Below are positions 50,150 through 59,974 of a stretch of 64,000 nt of DNA, one piece after another. The DNA comes from Planctomycetota bacterium. GTDB taxonomy: Bacteria > Planctomycetota > UBA8742 > UBA2392. The translations under genes were made by a program, and so were the position numbers. Within the stretch, counting starts at the first letter, position 1. Every line of letters starts with the position of its first letter. The notes beneath the pieces were generated by a model, which was given only the letters and a program-made list of their open reading frames with translations, was not told the DNA's origin and did no database searches. The stretch is from the NCBI GenBank assembly GCA_027493625.1, contig JAOSKM010000001.1:1021489-1085488 (forward strand), written 5' to 3'.

Positions 50150-51758
50150 CTAGGCCGTGGCGCCGCTGATCTTGCTGTCCTTCTTTTTTCAGGTCGGTAA
50201 CGAGCGTGTTGGTGGTCAGCATCAGGCCCGCAATGCTGGACGCGTTCTGGATCGCGCAGCGCGCAACCTTGGTCGGGTCCAGGATGCCGGCCTTCAGCAT
50301 GTCGTCGTACTCACCGGTCAGCGCGTTGTAACCGTCGGTCGGCTTCTTCGATTCCTTGAGCGTCTCAACGATGTAGCTGCCGTCGTGGCCCGCATTGTCG
50401 GCGATCTGGCGGCACGGGGCCTCCAGCGCGTCGGCCAGCACGTCGGCGCCCACGCGCTCGTCACCCTTGAAGTTGGCGGCGCGAATGGCCTGGCTGCAAC
50501 GCAGGTACGAGATGCCGCCGCCCGGCACAACGCCTTCCTGTTTGGCGGCCTTGGTGGCGTTCAGCGCGTCCTCGACGCGGAACTTGCGTTCCTTCATTTC
50601 GGCCTCGGTGTGGCCGCCGACGCTGATTTCCGCCACTCCGCCGGACAGCTTCGCCAGGCGCTCCTGCAGCTTTTCCTTGTCGTAGTTGCTGGTGCTGGCG
50701 GCAATCTGGCTGCGCAGGCTTTCGATGCGGGCTTCGACGTCCTTCTTCTTACCCGCGCCCTCGATCAGCGTGGTGCTGTCCTTGTCCACGATCAGGCGCT
50801 TTACCGTGCCGAGGTGGCCGAAATCCACGTTCTCGAGGCTGATGCCCAGGTCCTCGGTGATGCTGGTGCCGCCGGTCAGCACCGCGATGTCGTCCAGCAT
50901 GGCCTTGCGGCGGTCGCCAAAGCCGGGGGCCTTCACGGCCGCCACGTTCAGCATGCCGCGCAGGCGGTTCAGCACCAGCATGGCCAGCACTTCGTTCTCG
51001 ATATCTTCGGCGATGATCAGCAGGGGCGCGCCGGTCTGGGCCACGCGCTCGAGGATCGGCACGATCTCACGCACGCCGCTGATCTTCTTCTCGTAGATCA
51101 GCACTTTGCAGTTGTCGTACTCGACCGTGAGCTCGTTGGCCTTGTTGATGAAGTAGGGGCTCATGTAGCCCTTGTCGAACATCATGCCGTCAACGAAGGT
51201 GAGCTCGTTATCGACGCCCTTGCCTTCCTCGATGGTGACCACGCCCTCTTCGCCTACGTGGTCGATGGCGTCGGCCATCAGCTTGCCGATCTCGGCGTCC
51301 TGGTTGGCGCTGATGGTGGCGACGGCCTTCAGCTCTTCCTTGCTCTTGATCTTCTTGCTGTTCTCGGTGAGCCACTTGACGGCAACCTCAGCGCCCTTGT
51401 CGATGCCGCGCTTGACGTCCTGCGCGTTGTGGCCCTGGGCCACCATCTTGAGGCCCTGCTGGACGATGGCGTTGGCGATCACGGTAGCGGTGGTAGTGCC
51501 GTCGCCGGCTTCGTCGTTGGTCTTGCTGGCAACTTCCATTACCAGCTTGGCGCCCATGTTCTCGAAGGGGTCTTCCAGCTCGACGTCCTTGGCAACCGTC
51601 ACGCCGTCATTCACGACCAGCGGGGCGCCGAAGGACTTCTGCAGGATCACGTTGCGGCCGGCGGGGCCCATGGTGGCGCTGACGGCCTTGGCAAGTTTCT
51701 GAACGCCGTCGGCCAGCTTGCGGGAAGCTTCCACGTCGAAGAGGATCTGTTTGCTCAT
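50150..51758 (-). CDS. groL: Chaperonin GroEL, copy 2 (no GGM tail), one frameshift near the end
   Basis: A full Gro[37 protein letters not shown] and VEDALNATKAAKQEGVVPGG are intact. An extra A in the A6 run near 50183 on the reverse strand shifts the last codons; the corrected C-terminus is DLKKKDSKISGATA, ending at 50150, about 535 residues. The Gly-Met tail is absent, which suggests specialised substrates. It is cotranscribed after groS2. Confidence 0.95.
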
Positions 51759-51781
51759 TGCTCGGTCCTTGGTCGCGATTC

Positions 51782-51868
51782 AACTGCAATGACCAATGAA
51801 CAATGACCAATTGGCATGCGCTGCGGCGCCATTGGTTATTGGTAATTGGTAATTGGTCATTTGCTGTT
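51782..51868. repeat. Heptamer palindrome D (ATTACCA / ATGACCA units) in the groS2-groL2 spacer
   Basis: The right end GCTGTT (51863-51868) and left end AACTGC (51782-51787) bound two inverted arrays of seven-base units (ATGACCA, ATTACCA, ATAACCA). Read on the reverse strand it starts seven bases after the groS2 stop. Element A occupies the same place in the other groESL pair but with different heptamers. Confidence 0.85.
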
Positions 51869-51875
51869 CCGTTGG

Positions 51876-52169
51876 TTATTCGATGATCGCGAGGATCTCC
51901 GCCTCGCGCAGGATCTTGTGCTCTACGCCGTCAAGCTTGACGTCGCTGCCGCTGTACTTGCCGAACATTACGACGTCGCCCTTCTTCACGCTGGGCTCCA
52001 GGCGCTTGCCGCTGCGCAGGGTACGGCCGGGGCCTACCGCGACGACTTCGCCGCGCAGGGGCTTTTCCTTGGCGCTGTCGGGCAGCACGATGCCGCCGGC
52101 GGTCTTCTCTTCAGCTTCGTGGGGCTTCACGATGATGTTGTCGTCGAGTGGGCGAAGTTTGGTTGCCAT
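51876..52169 (-). CDS. groS: Co-chaperonin GroES, copy 2
   Basis: The 97-residue GroES has LRPLDDNIIVKPHEAEEKTA, the mobile loop GGIVLPDSAKEKP, VKKGDVVMFGKYSGSDVKLD and an ILREAEILAI end. It stands between groL3 and groL2 and may serve either. Confidence 0.97.
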   Translation of the reverse strand: MATKLRPLDDNIIVKPHEAEEKTAGGIVLPDSAKEKPLRGEVVAVGPGRTLRSGKRLEPSVKKGDVVMFGKYSGSDVKLDGVEHKILREAEILAIIE

Positions 52170-52228
52170 GTGTGTCTCTCCGTGTCCGGGCGCGCGTGCG
52201 CGCCTGCCAGTTCCCTGAGTTTCGGTTC

Positions 52229-52268
52229 GACGCGGCTGGCCGCGTCGTCCCCGCCCTCTCGGGCGGGG
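52229..52268. promoter_or_regulatory. Two tandem hairpins between groL3 and groS2
   Basis: GACGCGGC-TG-GCCGCGTC (52229-52246) and CCCCGCCC-TCTC-GGGCGGGG (52249-52268) are perfect stems in the roughly 100-base spacer. No T tract follows on the reverse strand. They could attenuate or process the message so that groL3 and groS2-groL2 are expressed at different levels. Confidence 0.5.
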
Positions 52269-52270
52269 CT

Positions 52271-53908
52271 CTAGTAGTCCATTCCTTCGTCGTCGTGGCC
52301 CATGTCGGCCGGGGTGTCTTCTTCGGCCTTTGTGATGATGGCGTCGGTGGTGAGCATCAGGCCGGCGACGCTGGCGGCGTTCTGCAGGGCGCTCTTGGTG
52401 ACCTTGAGGGGGTCCACGATGCCCATCTCGTACATGTCGCCGTACTTGTCGGTCAGCGCGTTGTAGCCGTAGCTGGAACTCTTTTCGTTCAGCACTTTGC
52501 GGGCGATCACGCTGCCGTTCTTGCCGCCGTTCTCGGCGATCTGGCGGATCGGGCGGCCCAGGGCCGCCTTCACGATTTCAACGCCCACCTGCTCGTCGGA
52601 GTTCTGGAGCTTCAGCTTCTCGAGCGACAGCGAGGCGCGCAGCAGGGCCACACCGCCGCCGGGCAGGATGCCGCCGTCAACCTTGTCGGTTGCCGCGCGC
52701 ACACTGTGCAGCGCGTCCTCGACCCGGGCCTTGAGCTCCTTCATTTCGGGCTCGGTGGCTGCGCCGACCTTCACCACGGCGATGCCGCCGGAAAGCTTGG
52801 CCAGGCGCTCGGACAGCTTCTCGCGGTCGTAGTCGCTGGTGGTCAGGCCGATTTCCCTGCGAATCTGTTCGCAGCGCGTCTTGATGTCGGCGGTCTTGCC
52901 GGCACCCTCGATGACGGTGGTGTCTTCGTTGTTGATGATGATCTTCTTGGCGGTGCCGAGGTCCTTGAGCTTCACGTCCTCGAGCTTCTCGCCCAGGTCC
53001 TTCATGAAGGGCTTGCCGCCCGTGAGGATCGCAATGTCCTCAAGCATCGCCTTGCGGCGGTCGCCGTAGCCGGGGGCCTTCACGGCGCACACGTTGATCA
53101 CGCCGCGCAGCTTGTTGACCACCAGGGTGGAAAGCGCCTCGCCTTCGATGTTCTCGGCGATGATCAACAGCGGGCGGTTCGCCTTGCTGACCTGCTCCAG
53201 CAGCGGCACCAGCGCAGGCGCGTTGCTGATCTTGTCTTCGTACACCAGCACCAGCGGCTTCTCGAACTCGCAGGTCATTTCTTCCTGGTTGTTCACGAAG
53301 TGCTGGCTGAGGTAACCGCGGTCGAACTGCATGCCTTCCACCACGTCCACCACGGTCTCGCTGGTTTTGCTTTCGTCCACCGTGATGACGCCGTCTTTGC
53401 CCACCTTCTCCTGGGCGTCGGCGATGATCTTGCCCACGCGCTGGTCGTTGTTGGCGGCGATGGTGGCCACGTAGGCGACTTCCTTCTTGCCTTCAACCGG
53501 GCGCGCCATCTTGTTCAGCTGCTCGATGGTGGCTTCCACGCCGTGTTTGATGCCGCGATAGATCGCCGTGGCGTTGCGGCCGCTGATCACGTGTTTCAGG
53601 CCTTCGCCGTAGATCGCGTGGGCCAGCAGGGTGGCGGTGGTGGTGCCGTCGCCAGCCACGTCACTGGTCTTGCTGGCGACCTGCTTCACCATCTGGGCGG
53701 CGCAGTTCTCGTACGGGTCCTGCAGCTCGATTTCCTCGGCCACGGTGACGCCGTCCTTGGTGATGTTCGGCGCGCCCCAGCCCTTATCCAGCACGGCGGT
53801 GCGGCCCTTGGGGCCCAGGGTGCTGACGACCGCGCGTGCGAGTTTGTCGATGCCTTTGGCAAGTTTTTCACGGGCGTCAACGTCGAAGACGATTTGCTTG
53901 GCAGCCAT
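52271..53908 (-). CDS. groL: Chaperonin GroEL, copy 3 (divergent, acidic tail)
   Basis: The 545-residue GroEL keeps [20 protein letters not shown], the ATP-loop [20 protein letters not shown] and [20 protein letters not shown]. It is less canonical than copies 1 and 2, with an altered apical region and the C-terminus GHDDEGMDY instead of a GGM tail. It is the first gene of the reverse-strand chaperone island. Divergent copies in other multi-GroEL bacteria usually have specialised roles. Confidence 0.95.
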   Translation of the reverse strand: MAAKQIVFDVDAREKLAKGIDKLARAVVSTLGPKGRTAVLDKGWGAPNITKDGVTVAEEIELQDPYENCAAQMVKQVASKTSDVAGDGTTTATLLAHAIYGEGLKHVISGRNATAIYRGIKHGVEATIEQLNKMARPVEGKKEVAYVATIAANNDQRVGKIIADAQEKVGKDGVITVDESKTSETVVDVVEGMQFDRGYLSQHFVNNQEEMTCEFEKPLVLVYEDKISNAPALVPLLEQVSKANRPLLIIAENIEGEALSTLVVNKLRGVINVCAVKAPGYGDRRKAMLEDIAILTGGKPFMKDLGEKLEDVKLKDLGTAKKIIINNEDTTVIEGAGKTADIKTRCEQIRREIGLTTSDYDREKLSERLAKLSGGIAVVKVGAATEPEMKELKARVEDALHSVRAATDKVDGGILPGGGVALLRASLSLEKLKLQNSDEQVGVEIVKAALGRPIRQIAENGGKNGSVIARKVLNEKSSSYGYNALTDKYGDMYEMGIVDPLKVTKSALQNAASVAGLMLTTDAIITKAEEDTPADMGHDDEGMDY

Positions 53909-54224
53909 GTATCAGCCTCTCGTTTGAATGGGTCGAACTCGTCCGGCGGTTTGTGCAAACTTGGTGCCAACTGCCGGCGTCTGAGAGCGGGACGACGTGA
54001 CACCATAACTACAGGTATAGCTAGGATATACGCAGTTCTATGCAGCGGTGCAAAGAGGCACACGGCGCAGTTCCGCCAATGTGACAGGCGGGTTGAGACG
54101 CACATCGGACTCCTGCCAATCGGGCAGACGCTGCTGAAAACGCTGCACAGCCTTTCTGCAATTGGTCGTTGCAGTCCGTCGTTTGTCCGTATCATGAAAG
54201 AGCTTGTGACGAAGGGAGATTGCC
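53909..54224. other. Divergent spacer between groL3 and the NPCBM gene
   Basis: This roughly 316-base stretch holds no convincing gene. It contains the groL3 promoter candidate described separately. No CIRCE element (TTAGCACTC with inverted GAGTGCTAA) or clear sigma-32 promoter was found by eye. The forward gene has AAGGGAG in front of its GTG start. Confidence 0.5.
54025..54053 (-). promoter_or_regulatory. Sigma-70-type promoter for groL3
   Basis: On the reverse strand TTGCAC (54048-54053), a 17-base spacer and TATATC (54025-54030) form a good housekeeping promoter about 116 bases upstream of the groL3 ATG. Confidence 0.55.
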
Positions 54225-55466
54225 GTGACCAGACTGCTGCTTTGCCTGTTGATGCTTGCGCCCTGCCTGGCCGCCGAGGCCACCATCACCAGCATTTTCA
54301 AGGAACCGGTGAACGGCAAGATCACCAAACTGGACGTGCAGGGACGCCTTGAGGTCGAGGTCAAGGGCAGCGAAGTCCCCGAGCGAGTGCCGCTTGACGA
54401 GGTCGAGGAAGTCTCCTTCGGATTCAAGGGCGACGAACGCAAGCCGGACGAAGCGCCCCTGCGTGTCTACCTCGTCAACGGCGACATCCTGCACGGTGCA
54501 CCGGAAGACGGTCCCGCCGACGATGAAGAGGTGTTTGTTCTGAAGGGCACGCGCTTCGGAACGCTGACGATCAACATCCAGGCCGTGAAGCGCATTGAGG
54601 TGGTGCGCAACGTCCAGCCCAACGTCCTGCCGGAACTGGATGCCGAAGCCGATCACGACGTTGCCTACTTCGCGGCAGACGGCAACCGCCCGGCGCAGAC
54701 CGATCCTTCCTCCGAACTGGTGCGCGTCGTAAAGGACGGCATCTGGCTCTACAATGAGTTGATCGACGAAGACAACGTGGCCGGAAACAAGTTCCCCTGG
54801 GCGCGGATGCGCGGGGTGGTGTGCTACCGCGGCACCTACAAGCCCTATGACAAGCTGATGGCCATCGCCACTCTGCGCGACGGCAGCGTGCTGAGCGGCG
54901 TGGTGAAAGGCTGGGGCGAAGCCAGGCTCACCATCGAGCACACGGTGCTGAAGAAGGAAATCGTGCTGGACGAGAACGCGCTGATCAGCGTCACCATGAA
55001 GAACGGGCGCTACGTCTACCTGAGTGACATGGAGTTCTCGGACCAGCCCGAGGAGCGCCCCTACTACCTGCCTTCCGACTTCAAGTACGACGACTACCTG
55101 TTCAAGGTGCGCAAAGACCAGGCCCAGGGCGGCGGGCCGCTCAGCATCCGGGGCAAGGTTTACGCCAAGGGACTGGGCGTTCATGCCATCAGCCGCCTGA
55201 GCTTCGACCTGAACCGCGGATACAAACGCTTCCTGGCCGACATCGGACTTGATGACAGCGCCGTAAACCTTGGCAGCGTCGAGTTCAAGGTTTACGCAGA
55301 CGGCAAGCTGGTGTACGAGTCCGGTGTGCTGCGCCGAACCAGTGGCGTGAAGTCGATTGACCTCGAGGTGTTGAACGTAAGCCGGATCGTGCTCGAGGTT
55401 ACCGCGGCAGACAACGCCGATATCCAGGATCGCGCAAACTGGGCCAACGCCAAGCTGGTGCGTTAG
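54225..55466 (+). CDS. Secreted NPCBM-domain protein
   Basis: The GTG start gives a signal peptide (RLLLCLLMLAPCLAAEA) and a 413-residue protein. The C-terminal 145 residues match NPCBM (novel putative carbohydrate-binding module): SIRGKVYAKGLGVHAISRLS, FLADIGLDDSAVNLGSVEFK, VYADGKLVYESGVL and the final VLEVTAADNADIQDRANWAN. The N-terminal half has beta-rich repeats such as LRVYLVNGDILHGAPEDG that resemble small-barrel surface domains. It may bind glycans at the cell surface. GGGAG precedes the start. Confidence 0.9.
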   Translation: MTRLLLCLLMLAPCLAAEATITSIFKEPVNGKITKLDVQGRLEVEVKGSEVPERVPLDEVEEVSFGFKGDERKPDEAPLRVYLVNGDILHGAPEDGPADDEEVFVLKGTRFGTLTINIQAVKRIEVVRNVQPNVLPELDAEADHDVAYFAADGNRPAQTDPSSELVRVVKDGIWLYNELIDEDNVAGNKFPWARMRGVVCYRGTYKPYDKLMAIATLRDGSVLSGVVKGWGEARLTIEHTVLKKEIVLDENALISVTMKNGRYVYLSDMEFSDQPEERPYYLPSDFKYDDYLFKVRKDQAQGGGPLSIRGKVYAKGLGVHAISRLSFDLNRGYKRFLADIGLDDSAVNLGSVEFKVYADGKLVYESGVLRRTSGVKSIDLEVLNVSRIVLEVTAADNADIQDRANWANAKLVR

Positions 55467-55534
55467 CTTTTTGCGTGAGGACTTGCCGCCGTTCGTGACC
55501 ACACCTGACACGGACACTGATCGAGCGACGAGAC

Positions 55535-58500
55535 ATGCAAGACAAACGCATCCCCCTACCTCGCGGGCCTGCTGGTATTGATTCTGGCGGGGCTCGCTGT
55601 TGCCCTTTCCCTGTTCAACACGCGCGAAGTGGAGAGTAACGCACCGCGCGTTTCGGTTGACGAATCACCCTTCGATAAACCTCGCAACGAGTCCGCCCTG
55701 CCGGGCGCGTCCGGAAGCAACACCGCAGACGCTGGCGGCATTGACACGACCACGCCGCTGCCCGAACCGGAAGTCCAGAAGCCAGTCATCCTGGTTGAGC
55801 TGGCGGCCAGCATCAGCGGCATTGCAACCGATTACTTCGATGAGCCCGCGGGCGGCATCATGCTTACCTTGCTGGCTGAGGACGGCAAGGACATCACAGG
55901 CCCGACGACCGTGACAGACTCGGAGGGTCGCTTCAGTTTCGAGCTCGCGCTGTATGAGGGGCTGAGCTACTTCGTGGCCTGCCTGCAGGAAGACAAGGCG
56001 TTGACTGCCACGGAGGTTTTCACGGTCCAGAAAGACAAGCCGGTCGAGGGCCTGACCATCAAGATCTACGCGCCCGCCCGCGCCAGCGGCATCGTGATCA
56101 ATGGCGACACGCGGGAGCCCCCTGGAAGACGTGAACATCACGCTGGAAGGCCGCGATGAACGCATGACCCGCCTGGGCCGGCTGCTCGGGCGCGTACAGC
56201 CGATCCGCAGCGCCGCCGACGGCAGCTTCGCCATCGAGCGCGTTGCGCCGGGCAAGTACCTGGTGCGCGCCGCCAAGCAGGGCTGGATGGCCAACGACTT
56301 CAACCCGGTCACACGCGCGGTCCAGGAAATGGTGCTGGACGAATACGCCAACTTCGAGCTGCTGCCGTTCATCCTGGTGCAGGCCGGCATCGTGGAGGGA
56401 CGCGTGCTGCGCAAGTCGGACAAGTCGCCCATCGCCGGCGCCGGCGTTGAGCTCAGCACCGTGCTGGGTGGCAGCCTCGATTCGGTGGTCACCGACGCCG
56501 AAGGCAAATACCGCTTCGAGAACGTGCCCCCGGTCTGGGCGGTGACCAGGGTCCCGGCGCAGGCGCGGGCGGCATGGCTGTGCGCGCCACGGCTTCCGGC
56601 TTTGCGCTTGCCACGCGCGACTTCCGGGTGCGCAGCGGCCAGACCCGCAGCGGCCTTGACCTGCTGCTCGATGACGGCTGCAGCGTGACCGGCACCGTGC
56701 TTGACGACAAGTCAAGCCCCGTGGCGGGCGCGCGCGTCTACTACAACGACACCCAGTTCCTGCGCGGCGGCGAAATGGTGGCAGGCATCAGCCTGCCGGA
56801 GCGCGCGGTCTCCACCACCACCGACGCGCAGGGCAAGTTCAGCCTGGGCAGCCTGCCTCCAGGCGACGTCACAATCACGGCGGCGGCCGAAGGTTTTGCC
56901 AACAAAGACGCCAGGTTAACGCTGGTTGTCGGCACGCCGGTCGAGACCACCATCATGCTGGAGCCCGCGGGCGCGATCGCGGGCTTGGTCACCAACGAGC
57001 GCGGCGACCCGATCGAGGGCGTGCCGATCGCCGTGTACGACGCGAGCGGCCCCAACGAACTCGGCTTCATAATGAAGAGCTTCTTCGGCGAGGCGCTGCC
57101 GGACCGTGGCGAAAGCACGATGTTCCCCGCCAGCGTGCGCACCGACGCGGAGGGCCGCTACCGCGTTGATGGTCTGAAGACCGGCGAGCACGTGCTGATC
57201 GCCAACTCGCGCGACTTCGAGAAGTACATCAGCCCGCCGCTCAAGGTGAAATCCGGCGAAACCACCGAGCACAACATCCAGCTTTCCGTAGGCGGCATCA
57301 TCTTCGGCCGCGTCTACGACGCCGACAACAAGCCGGAACCTGGTGTGGCCGTCACCTGCGCCAGCATCCTGGGCACCGACTCGGTGCGCGTGCGTACGGC
57401 CTACACGGACCGCGGCGGCAACTACGAAATCAGCGGTCTGAGCGCTGGCACCTACACCGTGATCCGCAATGATGGCGATTTCACCAAGCTGCTGTTGCCC
57501 AATCCCGCCAACCAGGTGAAGGTGGTTTCCGGCGAGCGCGTGCAGTTTGACATCTACTCGCAGAAGCCCGGCACCGCGCGCATCTACGGGCGTGTCACAC
57601 TGGACGGGCAGGCCTACGCGGAAAGCGAGCTGGTGCTGCTGGGCGGAAACTTCACGGGTTTCGCCGCCAACAGCACCCGCACCGACAAGTCCGGCAACTA
57701 CGAGTTCCGCAGCGTGCCGCTGGGCACCTACCAGATCGCGCAGTCCGGCGGGCGCATGCCCAGCCTGGTGCGCAAGCGCGTGCGCGTTGACAAGGAAGGC
57801 GACATCGAGATCAACGTCGATTTCGTCACCGTCAGCATCAGCGGCCGCGTTGAACTTGAAGGCGGCGGCGTGCCGGAGGGCAACATCCGCGTGCTCGCCA
57901 GCCCGGTCAGCCCCGACGACAACGACGCCGGCAATGAAGACGAGAACGTCAACAGCCTCGAGATGATGGTGTTCCGGGAAGTGCAGGCCGACAAGGAAAC
58001 CGGCGCCTTCGAAATCACGGGCCTGTCCCCCGGCTTCTATCGCCTGACCGTGCGCAGCGAAAAGAACGGCATGGTCACCAAGCCCTACCTGAACCTGCGC
58101 GCCAGCGTGAAGGGCGTGGTGATGACGCTGCCGCGCGAAGGCGCTTCGCTGAAGGGTACAGTGAAGGGCCTCGACAACGCCGAGAAGAACACACCCTTCG
58201 GCCTGATTGCCGCGCTCACCATTGAGGACGAAAAGGGCAGCACCCTGGCGCTGGGCGGCTTCGACAACGGCGTGAACCTGACCGACAGCAAGGAGTTCAC
58301 GGTCAAGAACCTGGCCGAAGGCACCTTCACCATCACACTGTCCATCACCGGCTACACGCCCGTGACGCACGCGGGCGTGAAGTTCACGGCCGGGCAGACC
58401 GTGGCGCTGGAATTCGTGTTTGTCAGCTCGGGCAACGTGAAGGTGAAGCTGCTGAACAACGACATCGGCATCCAGTCGGCGTTCGGCCTCGAGTACGAAA

Positions 58501-58733
58501 TCGTGAACAGCAAGGGCGTGCCGTTCCAGAAGCGCTTCACGTTCCTGGACTTCTTCAACGCCGACGGCAGCACCAGCCAGAACGCCGAGGATAACTCGTT
58601 CGTGATCAAGGACCTGCCGCCGGAGACTTACACCATCACGCTCAAGCTGCCGGGTTTCAAGGACGCCAGCGAGAGCTTCACCGTGGTGGCTGGTGAGACT
58701 GCCGAGGTATCCGTACAATTTGAAGCGGAATAG
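55535..58733 (+). CDS. Membrane-anchored protein with many carboxypeptidase-regulatory-like beta-sandwich repeats, three frameshifts
   Basis: Three segments in different frames make one gene of about 1065 residues. Indels lie in C runs near 55553 and 56117, and near 56545. Correcting the first gives an N-terminal membrane helix (YLAGLLVLILAGLAVALSLF). At least nine repeats follow with the CarboxypepD_reg pattern, for example GTVLDDKSSPVAGARVYYND, TTTDAQGKFSLGSLPPGDVT, AIAGLVTNERGDPIEGVPIA, YTDRGGNYEISGLSAGTYTV and FEITGLSPGFYRLTV. Such repeats form stalk-like surface proteins. It lies in the same run as the NPCBM gene and the following lipoprotein. Confidence 0.85.
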
Positions 58734-58768
58734 AACCCGCTTGTTGTGCGGTTTCCACACCGGTGCCC

Positions 58769-59974
58769 ATGCGTCTGCCGAGCTTTCTGCTGATTGCCGT
58801 TACGCTGCTCGCGGGCTGCGCGTCCCAGCAACGTGAACCGGGCGGCGACCACGTCCCGTACCAGCGTGCCGTCACGGACGTCGCGGAAGATGCCCGATCG
58901 CTCGAGCAGATGCTGGAGCAGGAAGACTTCGACCTTCCGCGCGCCCTGCTGCTGTTCAGCGAGACGTACTACCCGGAGTTCTCCGGCACGCGGCACGAGG
59001 TGGACGTAAGCGCCAAGCTGGCGCGCTTCGACGAATACACCCGCCAGTTGCGAACCGAGCTGAACCGCGACAATTCACCGCGCCAGCGGGTGCGCACGCT
59101 GATTGACTTCGTGCACATCAAGCTGGGGCTGCGCTTCGACCAGAACGACTCACGCGGCGAAAACCCGGAGAACCTGTTCTTTGACCGCGTGCTGCAGCGC
59201 CGCTACGGCTACTGCGTCACGCTATCACTGGCGTACCTGGTGTTCGGGCAGGCGGCGGGCCTGGATGTTGCGGGCATGCGCATCCCCGGCCATTTCGTCG
59301 TGCAGTACCAGGACGTTGAGCCCAACGGCCAACCCTACAAGGTGATCCTGGAAGCCACCGATTTCGGCGACACCCGCGACGAGACCTGGTACTGGTCGGA
59401 ACACCGATTCTCGGCGACGTCGGTCGAAAACCGCGTGTACCTCACGCCCCTGACCGACCGCGAAATCTTCGGCACGCTCTACAACAACCTGGCCGGCGTC
59501 ACCTACGTGCGCGGCAACACAGCCCTGGCCATCGAACGCTATGACCGCGCGCTTGCGCTGGCGCCCAACAACGCGGAGTCGATGTACAACCGCGCGGTCC
59601 TGCAGCACACGCTGGGCAAAGACCGCGAAGCACTCAAGGACCTGAACGAGGCCCTGCGCCTTGACCCCAACTTCGTGCTGGCCATGATTGCGCGCGCAGG
59701 CCTGCTGTGGGAGGCCGGAGAGCGCGAACCCGCCCGCGGCGACCTCGCGAACGCCAAGCGCCTGCGCAAGGACTGGCCGCAGCCGTGGATGCTGGAGGGC
59801 ATGTTCGCCTACGAGTCCGGCCAGCTGGAAGAGGCCCGCGCAGCTTTCCTGAAGGCGCTTGAGGTGGACCCTAAGTTCAAATCCGCGCACCTTGCACTGG
59901 CCGAGCTCGAACGCCGGGAAGGCAACTATGAAGCGGCCCGCAAACACGAAGAAGCAGCCGGGGTGAAACATTGA
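58769..59974 (+). CDS. Lipoprotein with transglutaminase-like (SirB1-type) and TPR domains
   Basis: The lipobox LIAVTLLAGC leads a protein of about 400 residues. A transglutaminase-like region has RVRTLIDFVHIKLGLRFDQN, Cys in RRYGYCVTLSLAYLVFGQA and His in MRIPGHFVVQYQD, as in SirB1-type proteins. From residue about 235, TPR repeats follow (GTLYNNLAGVTYVRGNTALA; YNRAVLQHTLGKDREALKDL). It is probably anchored at a membrane. A GTG two codons upstream is an alternative start. Confidence 0.88.
   Translation: MRLPSFLLIAVTLLAGCASQQREPGGDHVPYQRAVTDVAEDARSLEQMLEQEDFDLPRALLLFSETYYPEFSGTRHEVDVSAKLARFDEYTRQLRTELNRDNSPRQRVRTLIDFVHIKLGLRFDQNDSRGENPENLFFDRVLQRRYGYCVTLSLAYLVFGQAAGLDVAGMRIPGHFVVQYQDVEPNGQPYKVILEATDFGDTRDETWYWSEHRFSATSVENRVYLTPLTDREIFGTLYNNLAGVTYVRGNTALAIERYDRALALAPNNAESMYNRAVLQHTLGKDREALKDLNEALRLDPNFVLAMIARAGLLWEAGEREPARGDLANAKRLRKDWPQPWMLEGMFAYESGQLEEARAAFLKALEVDPKFKSAHLALAELERREGNYEAARKHEEAAGVKH

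Noticed and set aside
53909..54224. CIRCE/HrcA operator upstream of groL3
   Set aside because: Neither TTAGCACTC nor GAGTGCTAA was found in the spacer by eye.
52148..54352. 734-residue forward open frame opposite groL3 and beyond
   Set aside because: It is antisense to a complete groEL and has repetitive His/Ala/Val/Leu composition typical of complements of GC-rich genes; no family features.
56916..58760. 614-residue reverse open frame opposite the repeat protein
   Set aside because: Shadow of the carboxypeptidase-regulatory-like gene; composition and lack of motifs match an antisense frame.
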